A DNA stretch of 64,000 nucleotides from Hepsetus odoe (Eukaryota > Chordata > Actinopteri > Characiformes > Hepsetidae). A program made the translations under genes and the position numbers. The stretch's first letter is position 1. The number at the start of each line of letters is the position of its first letter. Below are positions 1 through 11,471 of the stretch, in pieces. The notes under the pieces were generated by a model that searched no databases, was not told the origin of the DNA, and saw only the letters and a program-made list of their open reading frames with translations. The DNA lies in contig CM029369.1 in NCBI GenBank assembly GCA_017165825.1, positions 1,842,862 to 1,906,861 of the forward strand, given 5' to 3'.

Positions 1-325
1 TACTTTAACCATCAGAACTATAACCATCCCCACTATAACCATCACCACTATAACCTTCACCACTATAAACACCATAACTAAAACCATCAAAACTATGACA
101 ATCACATCTGTAATCATCACAGCTATAACTTCACTATAACTTCACTAAAAGTCAACCATCAGGACAGCAACCATAACTATATGGTCGCCACAACTATAAC
201 AACATATCTGTTACCATCACAACCATTATCATGATGAACTATAGCATACAATCCATAATCATCACAGCTATAACATCGCATTTGTGACCATCACAATCAT
301 AACCATCAAAATGATATTGTGATCT
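1..325. repeat. Degenerate short tandem satellite
   Basis: Imperfect tandem copies of a unit of about 15 bases, close to ataaccatcaccact, run from the window edge into a LINE fragment. The copies drift and contain deletions, so this is an old array. It lies in the intron upstream of the first thsd7b exon in the window, and its left end is not seen. Confidence 0.8.
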
Positions 326-575
326 GCAGTGAGAGTAGGGAGCAGCTTGAGGAGAACCTGGAGAGATGGAGATCTGCTCTAGAGAGGAGAGGAATGAAAG
401 TGAGTAGGACAAAGACAGATAACAGAGTGTGAATGAAAGGTTGGACAGTGGAGTGGTGAGGATGCAGGGAGTAGAGGTGGTGAAGGAGGAGGAGTTTAAA
501 TATTTGGGATCTACAGTTCAGAGTAACGGTGAGTGTGGAAGAGAGGAGAAGAAGGGATTGCAGGCAGGTTGGAAC
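326..575 (+). mobile_element. LINE-R fragment, RT region
   Basis: Translation resembles the reverse transcriptase (RT) region of a fish non-LTR element (SRESREQLEENLERW-like, then EFKYLGSTVQSNGECG). It matches the longer fragment at 4725-5700. The reading frame is broken. The fragment stops abruptly at about 575 and continues at about 866, so roughly 290 bases, including a SINE piece, interrupt it. Confidence 0.75.
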
Positions 576-700
576 AGTACTTTGCTCAAGGGAGCCTCAG
601 GGAAACCTACTGGTCAGGAATTCAAACCCACGACTTTTTCCGATTCTTCTGTCCCGAAACATTAGATCACCACTGATGCGATTCCACTCGTCCAGGCTCC
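576..700 (-). mobile_element. SINE-A fragment inside LINE-R
   Basis: Contains the reverse complement of the SINE-A middle and B-box region (ctttgctcaagggagcctca, then attcaaacccacgac). It sits between two collinear halves of the LINE-R fragment, so it appears to have been inserted into the LINE. The ends are too decayed to name a target-site duplication. Confidence 0.55.
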
Positions 701-865
701 AGTCCCTGCCCCTGGTCAGGTTAAGCAGTTAAGAAAATAGATTGATGTTCACAATGTGTGTGTATACCAACACAGGAAGTTCATTAATTCATTAAAACAC
801 TCTGATCTCATTACGGTCACTAATCCCACAGCTGAGGTGCTTGAATGAATGTGTCACAGACACAG

Positions 866-1085
866 AGTGGAGGAGGTGAAGTTGTACTGTACCAAGTTCC
901 GAACTGGTAGAGAGAGTAAAAGGGAAGGTTTACAGGAGAGTAGTGAGACCAGCTATGTTGTGCGGGTTGGAGACGGTGGCACTGATGAAAAGACAGGAGA
1001 CGTCAGAGTTAAAGATGCTGGGACTTTCGTTGGGTGTGACGAGGATGGACAGGATTAGAAATGAGTATGTTAGAGGGACAGCTCC
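866..1085 (+). mobile_element. LINE-R fragment, 3' coding part
   Basis: Continues the interrupted LINE-R fragment. Translated pieces match the part of the LINE-R protein downstream of RT (GKVYRTV-like, then LGVTRMDRIRNEYVRGTA-like), with frameshifts. A decayed remnant with no function expected. Confidence 0.7.
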
Positions 1086-2150
1086 GTAATCCGTAGTCCC
1101 CCATAATCTCAAAAACCGAATCGCTACAGGAAACACCTCCACTGTAGTTCCAACTGAGAAACTGTGCAAAGTACAGTCCAAATCATGTTAGTGATTTTTA
1201 ATCAGAGGGAAGAATTTTAATAAAGATTTCAATGGGATGAAAAACTGTTGTCTCCTTAATAACAACATTATTTACATTTTTTACCTTGAAAAGAAAGAAG
1301 AAAAAATAGAAGAATGTTGGGAATTCTGTTGACTAAATTAAACTTATGATGACTTTTTGGTATAACTGTTATAAATGTCATAATGGATATGTTTAGATGT
1401 TGGTGCACTGAGATGCTGGACTGGGCTTATTCCTTGCTTTAAGATGCAAAAGGGGCTTTTTTAACTGGAGTGTTTGTAAGCAGAGCCCCAGTGAACATCC
1501 AGGGTTTTATAATTGCCCTGATAGTGAGACACTGAGGGCTTTTGGAAGGAGTGTGTCTGGAGAATCAGCAGGCATACTGCAAATTGAAGAACAGCAGGAA
1601 TTTCCCTCATCTTTTAGTCTGGGAACAGACGCGGTACCAGTTGTAACATGATACGCTTTTTTTTTTGTATTTTTTTTTTCCTGTGGAGATGTTTTGCATC
1701 CATTTGAATATTTCACATTAACTCTGACACAGAAGTCTAGTCAGAGATACAGTTTCCCGCAGCAATTTTCAAACGAGCGAAATCCAAGACGACCAAAATC
1801 AAAATTCAAATGAACCTCCAGCAGCAATGGAGCATTTGTTATTCTAATTAATGTTGTGCTTGAAAAGTTTGCGGTGGATTTGTTGCACCACAAGTATGAA
1901 ATTCAGATGGATCTTCACAGTCAGTCACCTGATGAGCAGGAACAGGGATGAGATTCACTCCGGCCTATTTGACCGATAAAACCCCCCACATGCCTTTACT
2001 ATCTAGAACAAACCTCTACAGCCTGTTATCACCCTGTACTTCCTGTTGTTTAGCTGGACTGCTTACCTTCGCCCTCTAGTACCCTGTACTGTCTAGTACA
2101 CTCCTCTTTTAGCCTGTATTGATAAGCACTGCTATTTACTTCTTTGCACC
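1086..2150. other. Intronic, no gene seen
   Basis: No exon-like reading frame with plausible splice sites. About 1730-1970 is non-repetitive and contains TAATTA-type sites, so it could be conserved noncoding DNA, but nothing here proves that. Confidence 0.5.
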
Positions 2151-2154
2151 ACCC

Positions 2155-2940
2155 CGTACTGTGCAGTTCTACCCTGTACGCCCCACATGTACTGTCTAGA
2201 ACATCCCAATAATACCCTGCACTATCTAGAACAACTCAATAATACCCTGCACTGTCTAGAACAACCCAATAATACCCTGCACTGTCTGATAATACCCCTT
2301 ACTGCCTAGAACGACCCAATACAACCCCTGTACCGCTTAGAACAACCCAGACCACCCTGTATTTACTAGAACAATCTATCCAGTACTATTCAGTAATACA
2401 CTGTTCTCCCTGTACTCCTGCCTAGAACAACCCAAATGTACCATGCACTTTTGAACAGTAACCTTCCCTGTCTAGAATAACCCGATACTACTCTGTATTA
2501 CCCTGTACCTCTTAGAATAACCCAGTTCTACCCTTTACTGTCTAGAACCATCTAATACTACCCTCTGCTGTTAAGAACAAACCAGTTCTGCCCTGTGCCG
2601 TCTAAAACAACACAATACTAAATTGGACTGTCTAGAACAACAAAACACTAATCTGTGCTGTCTAGAATGACACAATACTAGCCTGTACATTTTAAAACAA
2701 CCCAGTACTGACCAGTACTGCCTAGAACAAACTAATACTACCCTGCACTGTCTGGAACAACCCAACAGTACCCTGTCCTGTCTAGAGCAATTTAATACTA
2801 CCCTGTACTGTCTAGAACAAACTAATACTACCCTGCACTGCTTGGAACACCAAAGTACTACCCTGTACTGTCTGGAACAACACAGTACTTCCCTGTATTA
2901 TGCAGAACAGCCCAGTACAGCCCTATACTGCCTAGACCTC
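2155..2940. repeat. Minisatellite of about 31-bp units
   Basis: Roughly 25 imperfect copies of a unit containing accctgcactgtctagaaca. Copies differ by point changes and small indels, and the best preserved are at 2210-2300 and 2740-2880. It contains no conserved reading frame. Confidence 0.9.
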
Positions 2941-3585
2941 ATACTGCTCCAGTCGTCTCTTTCCACCCGTATCAGACTTCTCTCTTTTTATACCTACTAC
3001 CCCCTCCTTCCCTCTAAAGCCTTGGTCAACCCCATGCTGTTTTGTCCTACCCCATGCTGCCCTGCACTGGACGATCCTGTCTAGTAATCAGCTCAGATCC
3101 CACTGATCTCTTTTTTTTCATTGTCCGGCTCTAACACACCTGGCTCAGCTCTAACTTCAGTACCAGGAGTGGCTCATTGAATCAGATTAATCTGTACGAG
3201 GGAAACAAAAACAGGGCTTCGGAGTATTGAGACTGGAAACGGCTGTTTAATGATTTTTATGGTGTCAGTGTTCAGATGGCATGACGGACATACCAATCAT
3301 CAGTGCAGTAAATAAGCTCAGCTATTAACTCCGATTATACATAATTATCACATGCATCTAGAAAGGTTGGGTGCACAGATATGGCTGTCGCTGAATGGGG
3401 CTAATGACTGCACAGCTGATGCTGATGGTTTATGGGGGGGTCCAGATCATAATGGCTTGCTGTGTTCGGGCCAATCAGTGTCAGACAGTGATGGAGATGC
3501 TGATTAGCTGCAGCCTGTAGGCTTACACCCCACTGTCATATAAAGCCTTCAGTAAATTTTGAGAAACGTACATTTTTTGTGCTGC
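2941..3585. other. Intronic, no gene seen
   Basis: Ordinary unique-looking intron. The stretch at 3180-3540 has no recognisable repeat or coding signal. Confidence 0.5.
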
Positions 3586-3589
3586 CTTG

Positions 3590-3740
3590 AGCCTTGCATT
3601 GGCCACTTTATCAAAATAACCACCTTGGGCTTTAACTTACTGGCCAATTTATTAGAAACATCCAACATTGTGCAATCACTTAATGGTCGCTTTGCTGGAA
3701 ACATTCTCCTTGTGCTTCCAACCCTGTCACTGCGGATGCA
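3590..3740. repeat. ggccactttattagaaac repeat, about 3 units
   Basis: About three degenerate units of the motif ctggccactttattagaaac. The same motif forms arrays at 5725-5860 (same orientation) and 33,100-33,455 (opposite orientation). Confidence 0.65.
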
Positions 3741-3824
3741 CAAGCCAGTGTATTTCTTGGTGACGGTCCCAAGCCCGAATAAATGGGGAGGGTTGTGTCA
3801 AGCAGGGCATCAGGAAGAGGGGGG

Positions 3825-3925
3825 TGGTGGTCAAGTGATAGGATACTCGCCTGTGGACCAAGAGGTTGCAAGTTCGAATCCCACCTCCAGCACTACCACC
3901 ATTACCACCGGGTTAACAATGATGG
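3825..3925 (+). mobile_element. SINE-C head fragment
   Basis: Has a tRNA-like A-box and B-box arrangement (gtgataggatactcgcctgt, then gttgcaagttcgaatccc), followed by the gcactaccaccattaccac stretch also seen at 9345-9555 and 57,829-58,035. The V-type tail is missing here. Confidence 0.65.
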
Positions 3926-4269
3926 CCACCAGTGCTGTTAGCCAACAGGGTGCTGGTGGAGATTGGGCTACTGATGGCCAAAGGAGGGGAAGAGGAGGAA
4001 GGCATGTCCGGGGGGAGGAGGAGAGAAGGAATTGGAGAGTGGAAGTGAGAGTAGGAACTGAATGTTGGCAGCATGATTGGTAAAGGTAGAGAATTAGCTC
4101 ATATGATGAAGAAAAGAAAGGTAAGAAGTGGTAAGGCAGACAGCTAGAAAGGTATGTAGTGTGACATCTGGGAGGAAGGAAGAGGATGAGTAAACCTGGT
4201 GGTGGAACCCAGAAGTTCAGGAGTGTATAGAGAAAAAGAGGCTGGAAAGAAGCTGGATAGCTAAAGAGA
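3926..4269. other. Purine-rich intron
   Basis: G/A-rich sequence between a SINE and a LINE. It may be a decayed 5' part of the LINE-R copy that follows, but the translation gives no convincing endonuclease motif. Confidence 0.4.
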
Positions 4270-4563
4270 GGAAGAAAGTTGATGGGGTACAAGGAGATGA
4301 ATCGCAGGACAAAGAAAGTAGTGGTGAAGGCTAAAGATAAGGTGAATTGTGTGAAAGGTTGGACAGTAAGGAGGGAGGAAAGGACCTTTACCGATTGGCT
4401 AGACAGAGAGACAGGTCTGGGAAAGATGTGTAGCAGGCCAGGGCGATTAAGGATAGAAATGAAAAGTGAACAGATGGAAGGAGTACTTTAAGCGGCTGAT
4501 GAATGAAGAGAACAAGAGAGAGGGAAGACTGGATGATGAAAAAATACTGAACCAGGCTGTGCA
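4270..4563 (+). mobile_element. LINE-R fragment, linker before RT
   Basis: Broken translation resembles the linker between endonuclease and RT in this LINE family (YKEMNRRTKKVVVKAKDKV, later NEE..REGRLDD). It continues after an inserted SINE at 4564-4722, so the element at this locus spans at least 4270-5700. Confidence 0.65.
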
Positions 4564-4722
4564 GTGAATAAGCAAATTGAAAGTGCCCGGGGAACAGTGG
4601 CAGGGACAGTACCTTGCTCAAGGGTACCTCAGGGCAACCTACTGGTCTAGGATTTGAACCCACTACTTTCTAATCCTGGAGCCGACTCCCTAGGGAGTGC
4701 TGTTCACTGAGGATTAGCAGAT
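4564..4722 (-). mobile_element. SINE-A fragment inserted in LINE-R
   Basis: Reverse-oriented SINE-A middle and B-box (accttgctcaagggtacctc, then ggatttgaacccac) lying between the linker and RT parts of one LINE copy. It lacks the A-tail end. Confidence 0.7.
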
Positions 4723-4724
4723 GA

Positions 4725-5700
4725 AAGGGTGTCTAGAGAGGAGTGGTTTTGTATGAGGAAGTCTGGTGTTACAGAGAAGTATGTGAGAGTACTACAATAC
4801 AAGTATGAGGGCAGTGTGACAGTGGTGAGATCTGCAGTGGGAGTGATGGATGCATTCAATGTAGAGGTTGAATTACATCAAGGATCAGAGCTGAGCCCAT
4901 TCTTGTTTGCAATGGTAATGGACAGGTTGATGGACGAGGTTAGACAGGAGTCCCCGTGGACGATGATGTTTGCTGGTGATATTGTGACCTGTAGTGAAAG
5001 TAGGGAGCAGCTTGAGGAGAACCTGGAGAGATGGAGATAAGCTCTAGAAAGAAGAGGAGTGAAAGTGAGTTGAATGAAGACAGAACACATGAGTGTGAAT
5101 GAAAAGGAGGAAAGTGGAGTGGTGAGGATGGAGGGAGTAGAGGTGATGAGGGTGGATGAATTTAAAAACTTGGGATCAACAGTTCAGATGAACAGCGAGT
5201 GTGGAAGTGAGGAGAAGAAGAGAGTGCAGACAGGTTGGAATGGGTGGAGAAGAGCGGCAGGAGTGAATTGTGGCAGACGGGTTCCAGCAAGTTTGAAAGG
5301 GAAGGTTTACAGGACAGTAGGGAGACCAGCTATGTTGTATGGGTTGGAGACGGTGGCACTGACGAAAAGACAGGAGGCAGAGCTGGAGGTGTCGGAGTTA
5401 AAGATGCTGAGATGTTCGTTGGGTGTGACGAGCATGGATAAGTTTAGAATGAGTATATTAGAGGGACAGATCAGGTTGGAAGTTTTGGAGACAAAGTTAG
5501 AGAAGCAAGGTCACGTCGGTTTGGACATGTCCAGAGGTGAGAAAGATTCTGAAGATGCCAGGAAAGAGGAGAAGAGGAGGTTTATGGATGTGGTGAGAGA
5601 GGACATGCATTAAATTGAAGGAGGAAGACGCAGAAAACTGGGAGAAATAAAACGAGTGGTCTGTTGTGGCAACCCCTTAATGGGGACAGCTGAAAGTTGG
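4725..5700 (+). mobile_element. LINE-R, RT to 3' end
   Basis: The longest fragment of this non-LTR family. The translated parts are an RT block (ELSPFLFAMVMDRLMDEVRQ), MMFAGDIV at the place of the FADD-type catalytic box, and then the KMLRCSLGVTSMDKF and FMDVVREDM regions of the C-terminal part. In the catalytic box the first of the two aspartates reads glycine (AGD instead of ADD), and the frame is interrupted, so it is dead. The 3' end resembles that of the copies at 7625, 51,900 and 58,470. The clade is not resolved. Confidence 0.85.
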
Positions 5701-5724
5701 AGAAGACTCTTTTTGTGCTTCCAC

Positions 5725-5860
5725 TAACTAGACACTTTATTAGAAACACGCATCTTGGGCATTAGCTCACTGGCCACTTTATTAGAAACACCCTTCTTGT
5801 TAATCGGTTAACTGGCCACTTCATTAGAAACGCTTACCTTGGCCTTCCACTTACTGCCTG
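5725..5860. repeat. ggccactttattagaaac repeat, 3 units
   Basis: Three units of about 45 bases with the core cactttattagaaacac, just upstream of thsd7b exon A. Same family as 3590-3740 and 33,100-33,455. Confidence 0.75.
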
Positions 5861-5940
5861 AGATGGGATGTGTTTCTGATAAAGTTGCCTGTGTGTGTGT
5901 GTGTATTTCTAAGCACTGATGTTTTTTGCGATTTGTGCAG

Positions 5941-6082
5941 ACATGTGATCCAAACACAGTGAGGACGAGGACCAGACACATGCTCCGTCCCCCTGCTGGT
6001 GATGCGGTGTGTCCAGAGAGAAACCAGACTGAGCCGTGTGTCGCTAATAGCAACTGCTTCACCTACCACTACAACGTCTCAG
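5941..6082 (+). CDS. thsd7b: thsd7b exon A (TSP1, C-terminal half)
   Basis: Starts after the acceptor atttgtgcag and ends at the donor tcag|gtacgg, phase 1. It encodes TCDPNTVRTRTRHMLRPPAG, then CPERNQTEPC and FTYHYNVS. The RTRTRHMLRPP run and the ExEPC cysteine are typical of the second half of a TSP1 repeat of THSD7. It contains an N-glycosylation sequon, NVS, at its end. It is the first exon in the window, and the preceding exon is not visible in 1-5940. Confidence 0.9.
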
Positions 6083-6239
6083 GTACGGTTGCCAAAAATG
6101 TCAGCTTCATTATTGTCAGGACACAGTCACAAATGTGCCTGGGAACTTTATCAGTGATGCAAAACTTAAACCAAGACAAAAAAAATCTAAATAATGCAAG
6201 TGCAGAATTAAATCATGGCACATCATGAGAATATAGAAG

Positions 6240-6466
6240 CAAGCAGTCAGTCAGTTTCTGCCGCTTGTCCTAAGCGGGGTCACGCTGGAGTCCATCCCAG
6301 CTAACACAGGGCAAACACCCTGGACAGGTCGCCCATCGCAGGGAGGAGCGAGACGGGGACGGTACCTTGCTCAAGGGTACCTCAGGGCAACCTATTGGGA
6401 AGGGGTTTGAACCCCTGCTCCTCCAATCATGCGGCCAACATCCTAACCACTAGGCCACCGAGTCCA
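6240..6466 (-). mobile_element. SINE-B, near full length
   Basis: Reverse orientation. It begins with the tail (cagtttctgccgcttgtcc, ccctggacaggtcgccca), passes through ttgctcaagggtacctcagg, and ends in the tRNA-like head (gtttgaacccctgctc, aaccactaggccacc). Confidence 0.85.
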
Positions 6467-6814
6467 AACACGAAAGATAGCTGCAGGTTAAAGCCCAATA
6501 TACTCTCTGAAAAATTTATTTTCAGGGTTGTTGGAATCCAAGAGTGATATATATTCATTTTTATCTTTAAAAAGACATGATTTCTGCATAAAAGATCCTC
6601 ATAACACATAGCAGCTAGACAGCATCCATGCGACAGATGGATAGTCATCAATTAAAGAAATTTAATTGCTCATAAAAATATAACCTGTTCAACATTAACG
6701 TTAATTCTTTACTGTGCATATTGATTATGGTCAATTAGTAGATTCAGCTTGGTTCATTTATCGTTTATTTTCATCAACAAAATGCAGTGAAGGAACAAAA
6801 GAGAATCTAAATCA
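6467..6814. other. Intronic, AT-rich
   Basis: No coding signal or recognised repeat. Confidence 0.4.
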
Positions 6815-7070
6815 AATCAATATTTGGTGTGACCACCCTTTGCCTTCAAAACAGCATCAATTCTTCTAGGTACACTTGCACACAGTTTTTGAAGGAACTC
6901 GGCCGGTCGGTCGTTCCAAACATCTTGGAGAACTGAGCACAGATCTTCTGTGGATGTAGCTTCCTCACATCCTTCTGTCTCTTCATGTGATCCAGACACA
7001 CTGGATGATGTGGAGATCAGGGCTCTGTGGGGCCAGAAGAACTGATGCTGCTCTGAAGGTAAAAGGTAGA
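6815..7070. mobile_element. Element E-like, 5' half
   Basis: Contains aatatttggtgtgaccaccc and aaaacagcatcaattcttct followed by gagatcagggctctgtgggg. These are features of a common non-autonomous, Tc1-like DNA element in fish genomes, recalled from general knowledge. Its other end type is seen at 18,525 and 34,225. Confidence 0.6.
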
Positions 7071-7299
7071 AACACCAGATATTGATCTGATTTAGATTTT
7101 TCTTTTGGCCTTGCTCCAGGAGTAGAACCTGGTGACCCTGTTCTGGACGAGGTGTCCATGCATATTTGAATGCTTCATCAGGGCTTTGTGAACCACTGTT
7201 TGTCTGGCTCCTTAACTAAGACCTCTCTGCAGTTAGTGACTCACCTCCCAGATTTACAGGGGCAGGTAAACCCCTCCACCCTGATAAATATACAATTCC

Positions 7300-7412
7300 A
7301 GGATGGTAATTTGCTCAAGGGTACATCTGGGCACCCTACTGGTCTGGGATTCTGACCCACGATCTTCTTATCCGGGGACCTAGTCCCTAACCACTAGACC
7401 ACCGCTGCCCCA
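7300..7412 (-). mobile_element. SINE-A fragment
   Basis: Reverse-oriented head and middle: ttgctcaagggtacatctgg, a B-box-like gggattctgacccac, and ccctaaccactagaccaccg. The tail is absent. Confidence 0.75.
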
Positions 7413-7624
7413 ATATGATGAGATTATACATCTCGTCAGGTCTGGTAGCACCTCTGAATCCACAGGGAGAACCTGATGCAAGATGCCAAGACAAGGAAGC
7501 TTGGATGAACCTCCTCAGTCATATTCCCTACAACCTTATAAGCAGATATTAAAATTGATTCATGAATTAATACACTTTTAAATTACGCTGCTATATTTAT
7601 TTGTTTATTGAATATTCCTTTCCC

Positions 7625-7700
7625 AGAAATGGAGACGGTTGATCCACTTTGGTGACCCCTAAACAGCCGAAAGTATAAAGAAGAAGAAGAAGAAGATCAA
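7625..7700 (+). mobile_element. LINE-R 3' terminus
   Basis: Short 3' remnant, with aaatggagacggttgatcca and ctaaacagccgaaagtataa followed by a (gaa)n end, like the ends of other LINE-R copies in this window. Confidence 0.6.
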
Positions 7701-7934
7701 ATATTCCTTTCTAATCCATTATAAACTTGTATGGCTTTGTAATCAGCTGGGAAACCTTTAAATGTAAATTTAATAAAATTGGAAATCAGATAGAAGGGGA
7801 AATCCGACATAAGGCAGGTGTAAAGTTGAGATGTTCTACATTGAGTTAAATGTTAAAATGACTCTGTTTCCTTCCATTACGCCATATTTATTAGAAACCT
7901 CAAGACAACTAAAGAGGTGAACTTTAGACACCAA

Positions 7935-8182
7935 GCCCATTTAGTCACCATCCATCTTCAGCCGCTTGTCCCAAACGGAGTCCTGGAGTCCAACCCAGCG
8001 CACATAGGGCGAGGACGGGGGACGCACCCTGGACAGATCGCCAGCCCATCGCAGGGAGGAACGAAACGGGCACGGCACCTTGCTCAAGGGTACCTCAAGG
8101 GTAGCCTATTGGGAAGCGGTTCGAACCGCTGATTCTCCGATCACATGGCCAACACCCAAACCACTAGGCCACCACTGCCCTC
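7935..8182 (-). mobile_element. SINE-B, near full length
   Basis: Reverse orientation; tail cagccgcttgtcccaaacgg, body ccctggacagatcgccagcc, head ggttcgaaccgctgattctc and aaaccactaggccaccactg. Confidence 0.85.
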
Positions 8183-8599
8183 CCATTTAGTCACATTCTG
8201 CTTAAGTACAATATTAACAGCAGGCCTGCTTACTCTCCTTGCAATTTTCCTCCAAGCAGTGCAGATGACGGAGCTCCATCCTTCCATCTGTAGATACTGT
8301 CTGTATTAGTGCAGCCAGACGGCCGAGTGGAGATGGGAGCGGAGCGATAAGTACATTCCCTGCTGCTCTGCGGAGAAAAGCAGTGATCTAATCCACTCTG
8401 ATATCCATTCTCTAGGCCTTTACAGAATCATGAGGCAGTCCTGAAAAGACTCCAGTGCCTCTAATCTGTAGATCTTAATGTTTAAGAGGCAGTGCATCAG
8501 CTTCTGTTAAGAGCAAAGGACCAAGGACAGATAGCGCCTATCAGAGTTTATTACTGTTTCACTTTAACCTTGCCGGTGTCTCTGCCTTTTTGTTTTTGT
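8183..8599. other. Intronic, no gene seen
   Basis: Unique-looking intron with no exon-like frame or recognised repeat. Confidence 0.4.
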
Positions 8600-9260
8600 T
8601 TCATATATACATTATGTGGACAAAAGTATTGGGACATGTTTCATTTTCAATCAATAGGCATCAAAATGGAATGTGTCTACACAAAATAGGCTCTACTCTT
8701 CTGGGAAGGCTTTCCAAGAGATTTTAGACTGTATGTGGGACTTTGTCTGTTCATCCAGGAGAGCATTTGGGAGGCATCGATCTTGGACGAGAAGACCTGG
8801 CTCACAATCTTAGAACTAGTTGTCCAAAATGTCTTGGAATGCTGAAGTAGGAAGATTTCCCTACACTTATTCTACGCCAACAGATGCTTGACATTGCTCC
8901 ATCCATTGTGGATCTTGCATAATGGAAAGCCATGAAGCTCTTGGCGAATATAGCGAGGTTAGCACTAGGGGTTCTTATAGTTTCCATCACTAAAGGAATG
9001 TTTTTCTTTGGCATTTCTGCTCATTCATTCACAAAAAAAGCATTTGTGAGGTCAAGAACTAATGTTAGAGAAGAAAGCCTAGCAAACAATGTCTCAGTTT
9101 ATTCCATTCCAGTGTTCAGTAGGATTGAGGTCAGGGCTCTGTGCACAGCCCTGATGTTTCTTCACACCAAATTTAAAATCACAACTGTAGAAAGCTCGAC
9201 TGAGCTTTCTAAAGGGGCGCAATCATACTGGAACAAAGGTCCAGGAGTTTTGCTGTAGCA
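8600..9260. mobile_element. Non-autonomous Tc1-like element remnant
   Basis: Starts with tgtggacaaaagtattggga, a terminal motif shared by a common fish miniature element family. Internal pieces (ttgtccaaaatgtcttggaa, ggattgaggtcagggctctg, gcgcaatcatactggaacaa) are in a rearranged order, so the copy is scrambled or composite. No transposase frame is present. A related short fragment lies in both hnmt blocks, at 49,925 and 62,575. Confidence 0.6.
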
Positions 9261-9344
9261 GCCTTGGTTACACTCTATGTGGGACAGTGTTGTGTGAACA
9301 GTGATGTAACGAGAGATCAATCATAAGTTCTCCAGTTAAAGGGG

Positions 9345-9555
9345 TACTGGTGCTCTAATGATGGGTATTTGTCTATGGACCTATGGCTCAAAAGGTCCCA
9401 GGTTCAAATCCCATCTCTAGCACTACCACCACTGGGTCCCTGAGCAAGACCCTGAACCCTGAGTGTCTCCAGGGGGACTGTCCCTGTAATCAGGACATGG
9501 AAGTCTCTCTGGATAAGAGCATCTGCTAAATGCCGTAAATGTAAATGTAAACCGA
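9345..9555 (+). mobile_element. SINE-C (V-SINE type), near full length
   Basis: tRNA-like head (ggtcccaggttcaaatccca), a middle part gcactaccaccactgggtcc, and the tail tctggataagagcatctgct followed by aaatgtaaatgtaa, which is characteristic of V-SINE-type tails in fish. Confidence 0.8.
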
Positions 9556-10539
9556 AGCTTCATCTTCAGGCTGAAAACTTAACAATGATTTTTGGAAAGA
9601 AGAGGGACGCTAGCTAGCATTAGCTAATTATCATCCCCTTTCCGTTAACACTGAAGTGTCTCTTTTTCACCCTGATGTCAGTGTAAGGGGAGGGATTCTC
9701 CACAAGACACATGCAAATGTCCCTAAAATGGACATCTGGCTGTGATTTTTCCTGCTTTTGGGTCTCATTAATTTGTTTTCCTTCTGTTGATCAGTGATCT
9801 GAGTATTTGTTTCCTTGGAAAAGAAGGAAAATGGACGCACTTCTGCTGAAGATCTAAAAATTAAATGTTTTTCAGTTAACGTTCCCATTTCTCCCAATCC
9901 CAGATATTTTAATCAGACCTGTCACTCCAGAGAACACTTCCACCGCTCCAGCTTTCTTTGCACCACTTAGGCCCATGCTTGGAATTGCACACATTCTACA
10001 TAGTTAGTATCTTCATGAAGGTCCAGAATCAATCTGGGAATCCAAATAGAAGATTTCACACGGTAAACTTTGGCACCACTCTGTGAAGGTCCACCTTTTT
10101 TGAAGTGCTGTTGCTGTTACATGCTTCTGTCTCTCAATATCAGCACTTAAATCTGACCGGGACATCTCTAGCAGGGCAGGGATTTCACAAATTTGACTTC
10201 CCACAAGAGTGTCACTGACCTCTTCTGTATGAAACATTCTGCTGGTGGTAAATCATGGAGATAGCTTGGATATGGGTTTTATTTCTACCTCCTGTTGTTA
10301 GCAGTACTTATGAATAAATTAAATATTAACTGTGATATTACTATCATTGTAGAATTGCTGGTTCAGGAATCACAGATATTACTTTTCTTCACTGCACTTT
10401 TTCATTCAAGGTTTTAAGCCCACCCATACTTTCTGAGATTATAAAAAGGTTCAGATCATCACAGTGCTCTACTGTGTGCTTATAGTTTGGAAAAAGATTG
10501 AAAGCGCCATTTTATATGAAATGAGTGTGTGTTTGGCAG
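9556..10539. other. Intronic; possible DNA-element remnant
   Basis: No exon seen. About 10,015-10,245 looks like part of a miniature DNA element (ctgacctcttctgtatgaaa and similar), but I cannot place it in a family. Confidence 0.35.
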
Positions 10540-10655
10540 GCTGGAGCAGCTGTATGCTGAGCGAGAGAGCAGTGTGTGGTGAGGGCCGGAGGACGAGGAT
10601 GCTGGACTGCATGCGAAGCGACGGCCGAGTGTTGGACCTGGGACTGTGTGAGGAG
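10540..10655 (+). CDS. thsd7b: thsd7b exon B (TSP1)
   Basis: Acceptor tgtttggcag, donor gag|gtgagc. The phase 1 entry completes a glycine, and the exit is phase 0. Encodes WSSCMLSERAVCGEGRRTR, then LDCMRSDGRV and LCEE. The WSxC, CGxGxRTR and CxRSDG signatures belong to the THSD7-type TSP1 repeat, and the length agrees with the family without gaps. Confidence 0.92.
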
Positions 10656-10894
10656 GTGAGCATTGACCTCCTCTCAGATCTAAAACTCTGCACACCTTAA
10701 AACACCATTAAGACTGAACTTCATATCAGCCATGACCAGCTGTTGACCTCCCGCTACAGCCCGAGCACTCTCAGCCAGAGTCTGAAAAACAGATCACGAG
10801 CTGCTGGTCATAAAGAGTGAACGACTTTAACCCCTAACACTCACTCTTACTCCCAGTGATCATCAAAACATAACCTGAGAAAAGATATTTAAAT

Positions 10895-10927
10895 AGATGG
10901 ATGGATGGACAGAGAGATGAATGAATG

Positions 10928-10978
<51 letters not shown>

Positions 10979-11002
10979 GGGCAGAGAGATGAATGAATGG
11001 AC

Positions 11003-11043
<41 letters not shown>

Positions 11044-11090
11044 CATAGATAGATACATAGATAGATGGACAGAGAGATGAATGAATGGAC

Positions 11091-11133
<43 letters not shown>

Positions 11134-11205
11134 AGACAGACAGACATACAGGTTGATTGACTGATTTGATTGGTTGTTTGGTTGGTTGGTTGGTTGGTTG
11201 GTTGG

Positions 11206-11250
<45 letters not shown>
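10895..11250. repeat. Compound microsatellite (gata)n / (gatt)n
   Basis: Three runs of (gata)n separated by gatggacagagagatgaatg spacers, forming a higher-order repeat of about 75 bases. A (ggtt)n and (gatt)n run follows at 11,175-11,249. Confidence 0.95.
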
Positions 11251-11471
11251 CTACAGATATGTATCAGAAGAAAGAAGCAGCTATGTATAATAAGACTGTA
11301 GTCTAGTGTTACTGGGGTAACCGCTCCCCAGTGTAACCAGTCCTTTATTTATTTTATAATTATGAATCAATATACTTCTTAATATTGAATCAATATTCTT
11401 CTTAATATTGTAATAAGTGATGTAAATGATGTTCAGGATATTGTCACAAATCTGCCGCTCTGTTCTTTCAG

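Noticed and set aside
5074..5613. 179-codon frame as a host gene
   Set aside because: It is the C-terminal part of a LINE-R retrotransposon.
10834..11147. Long open frames with repeated YLSI residues on the minus strand
   Set aside because: They are translations of the (gata)n microsatellite. Same for 27,108-27,626 and 39,217-39,762.
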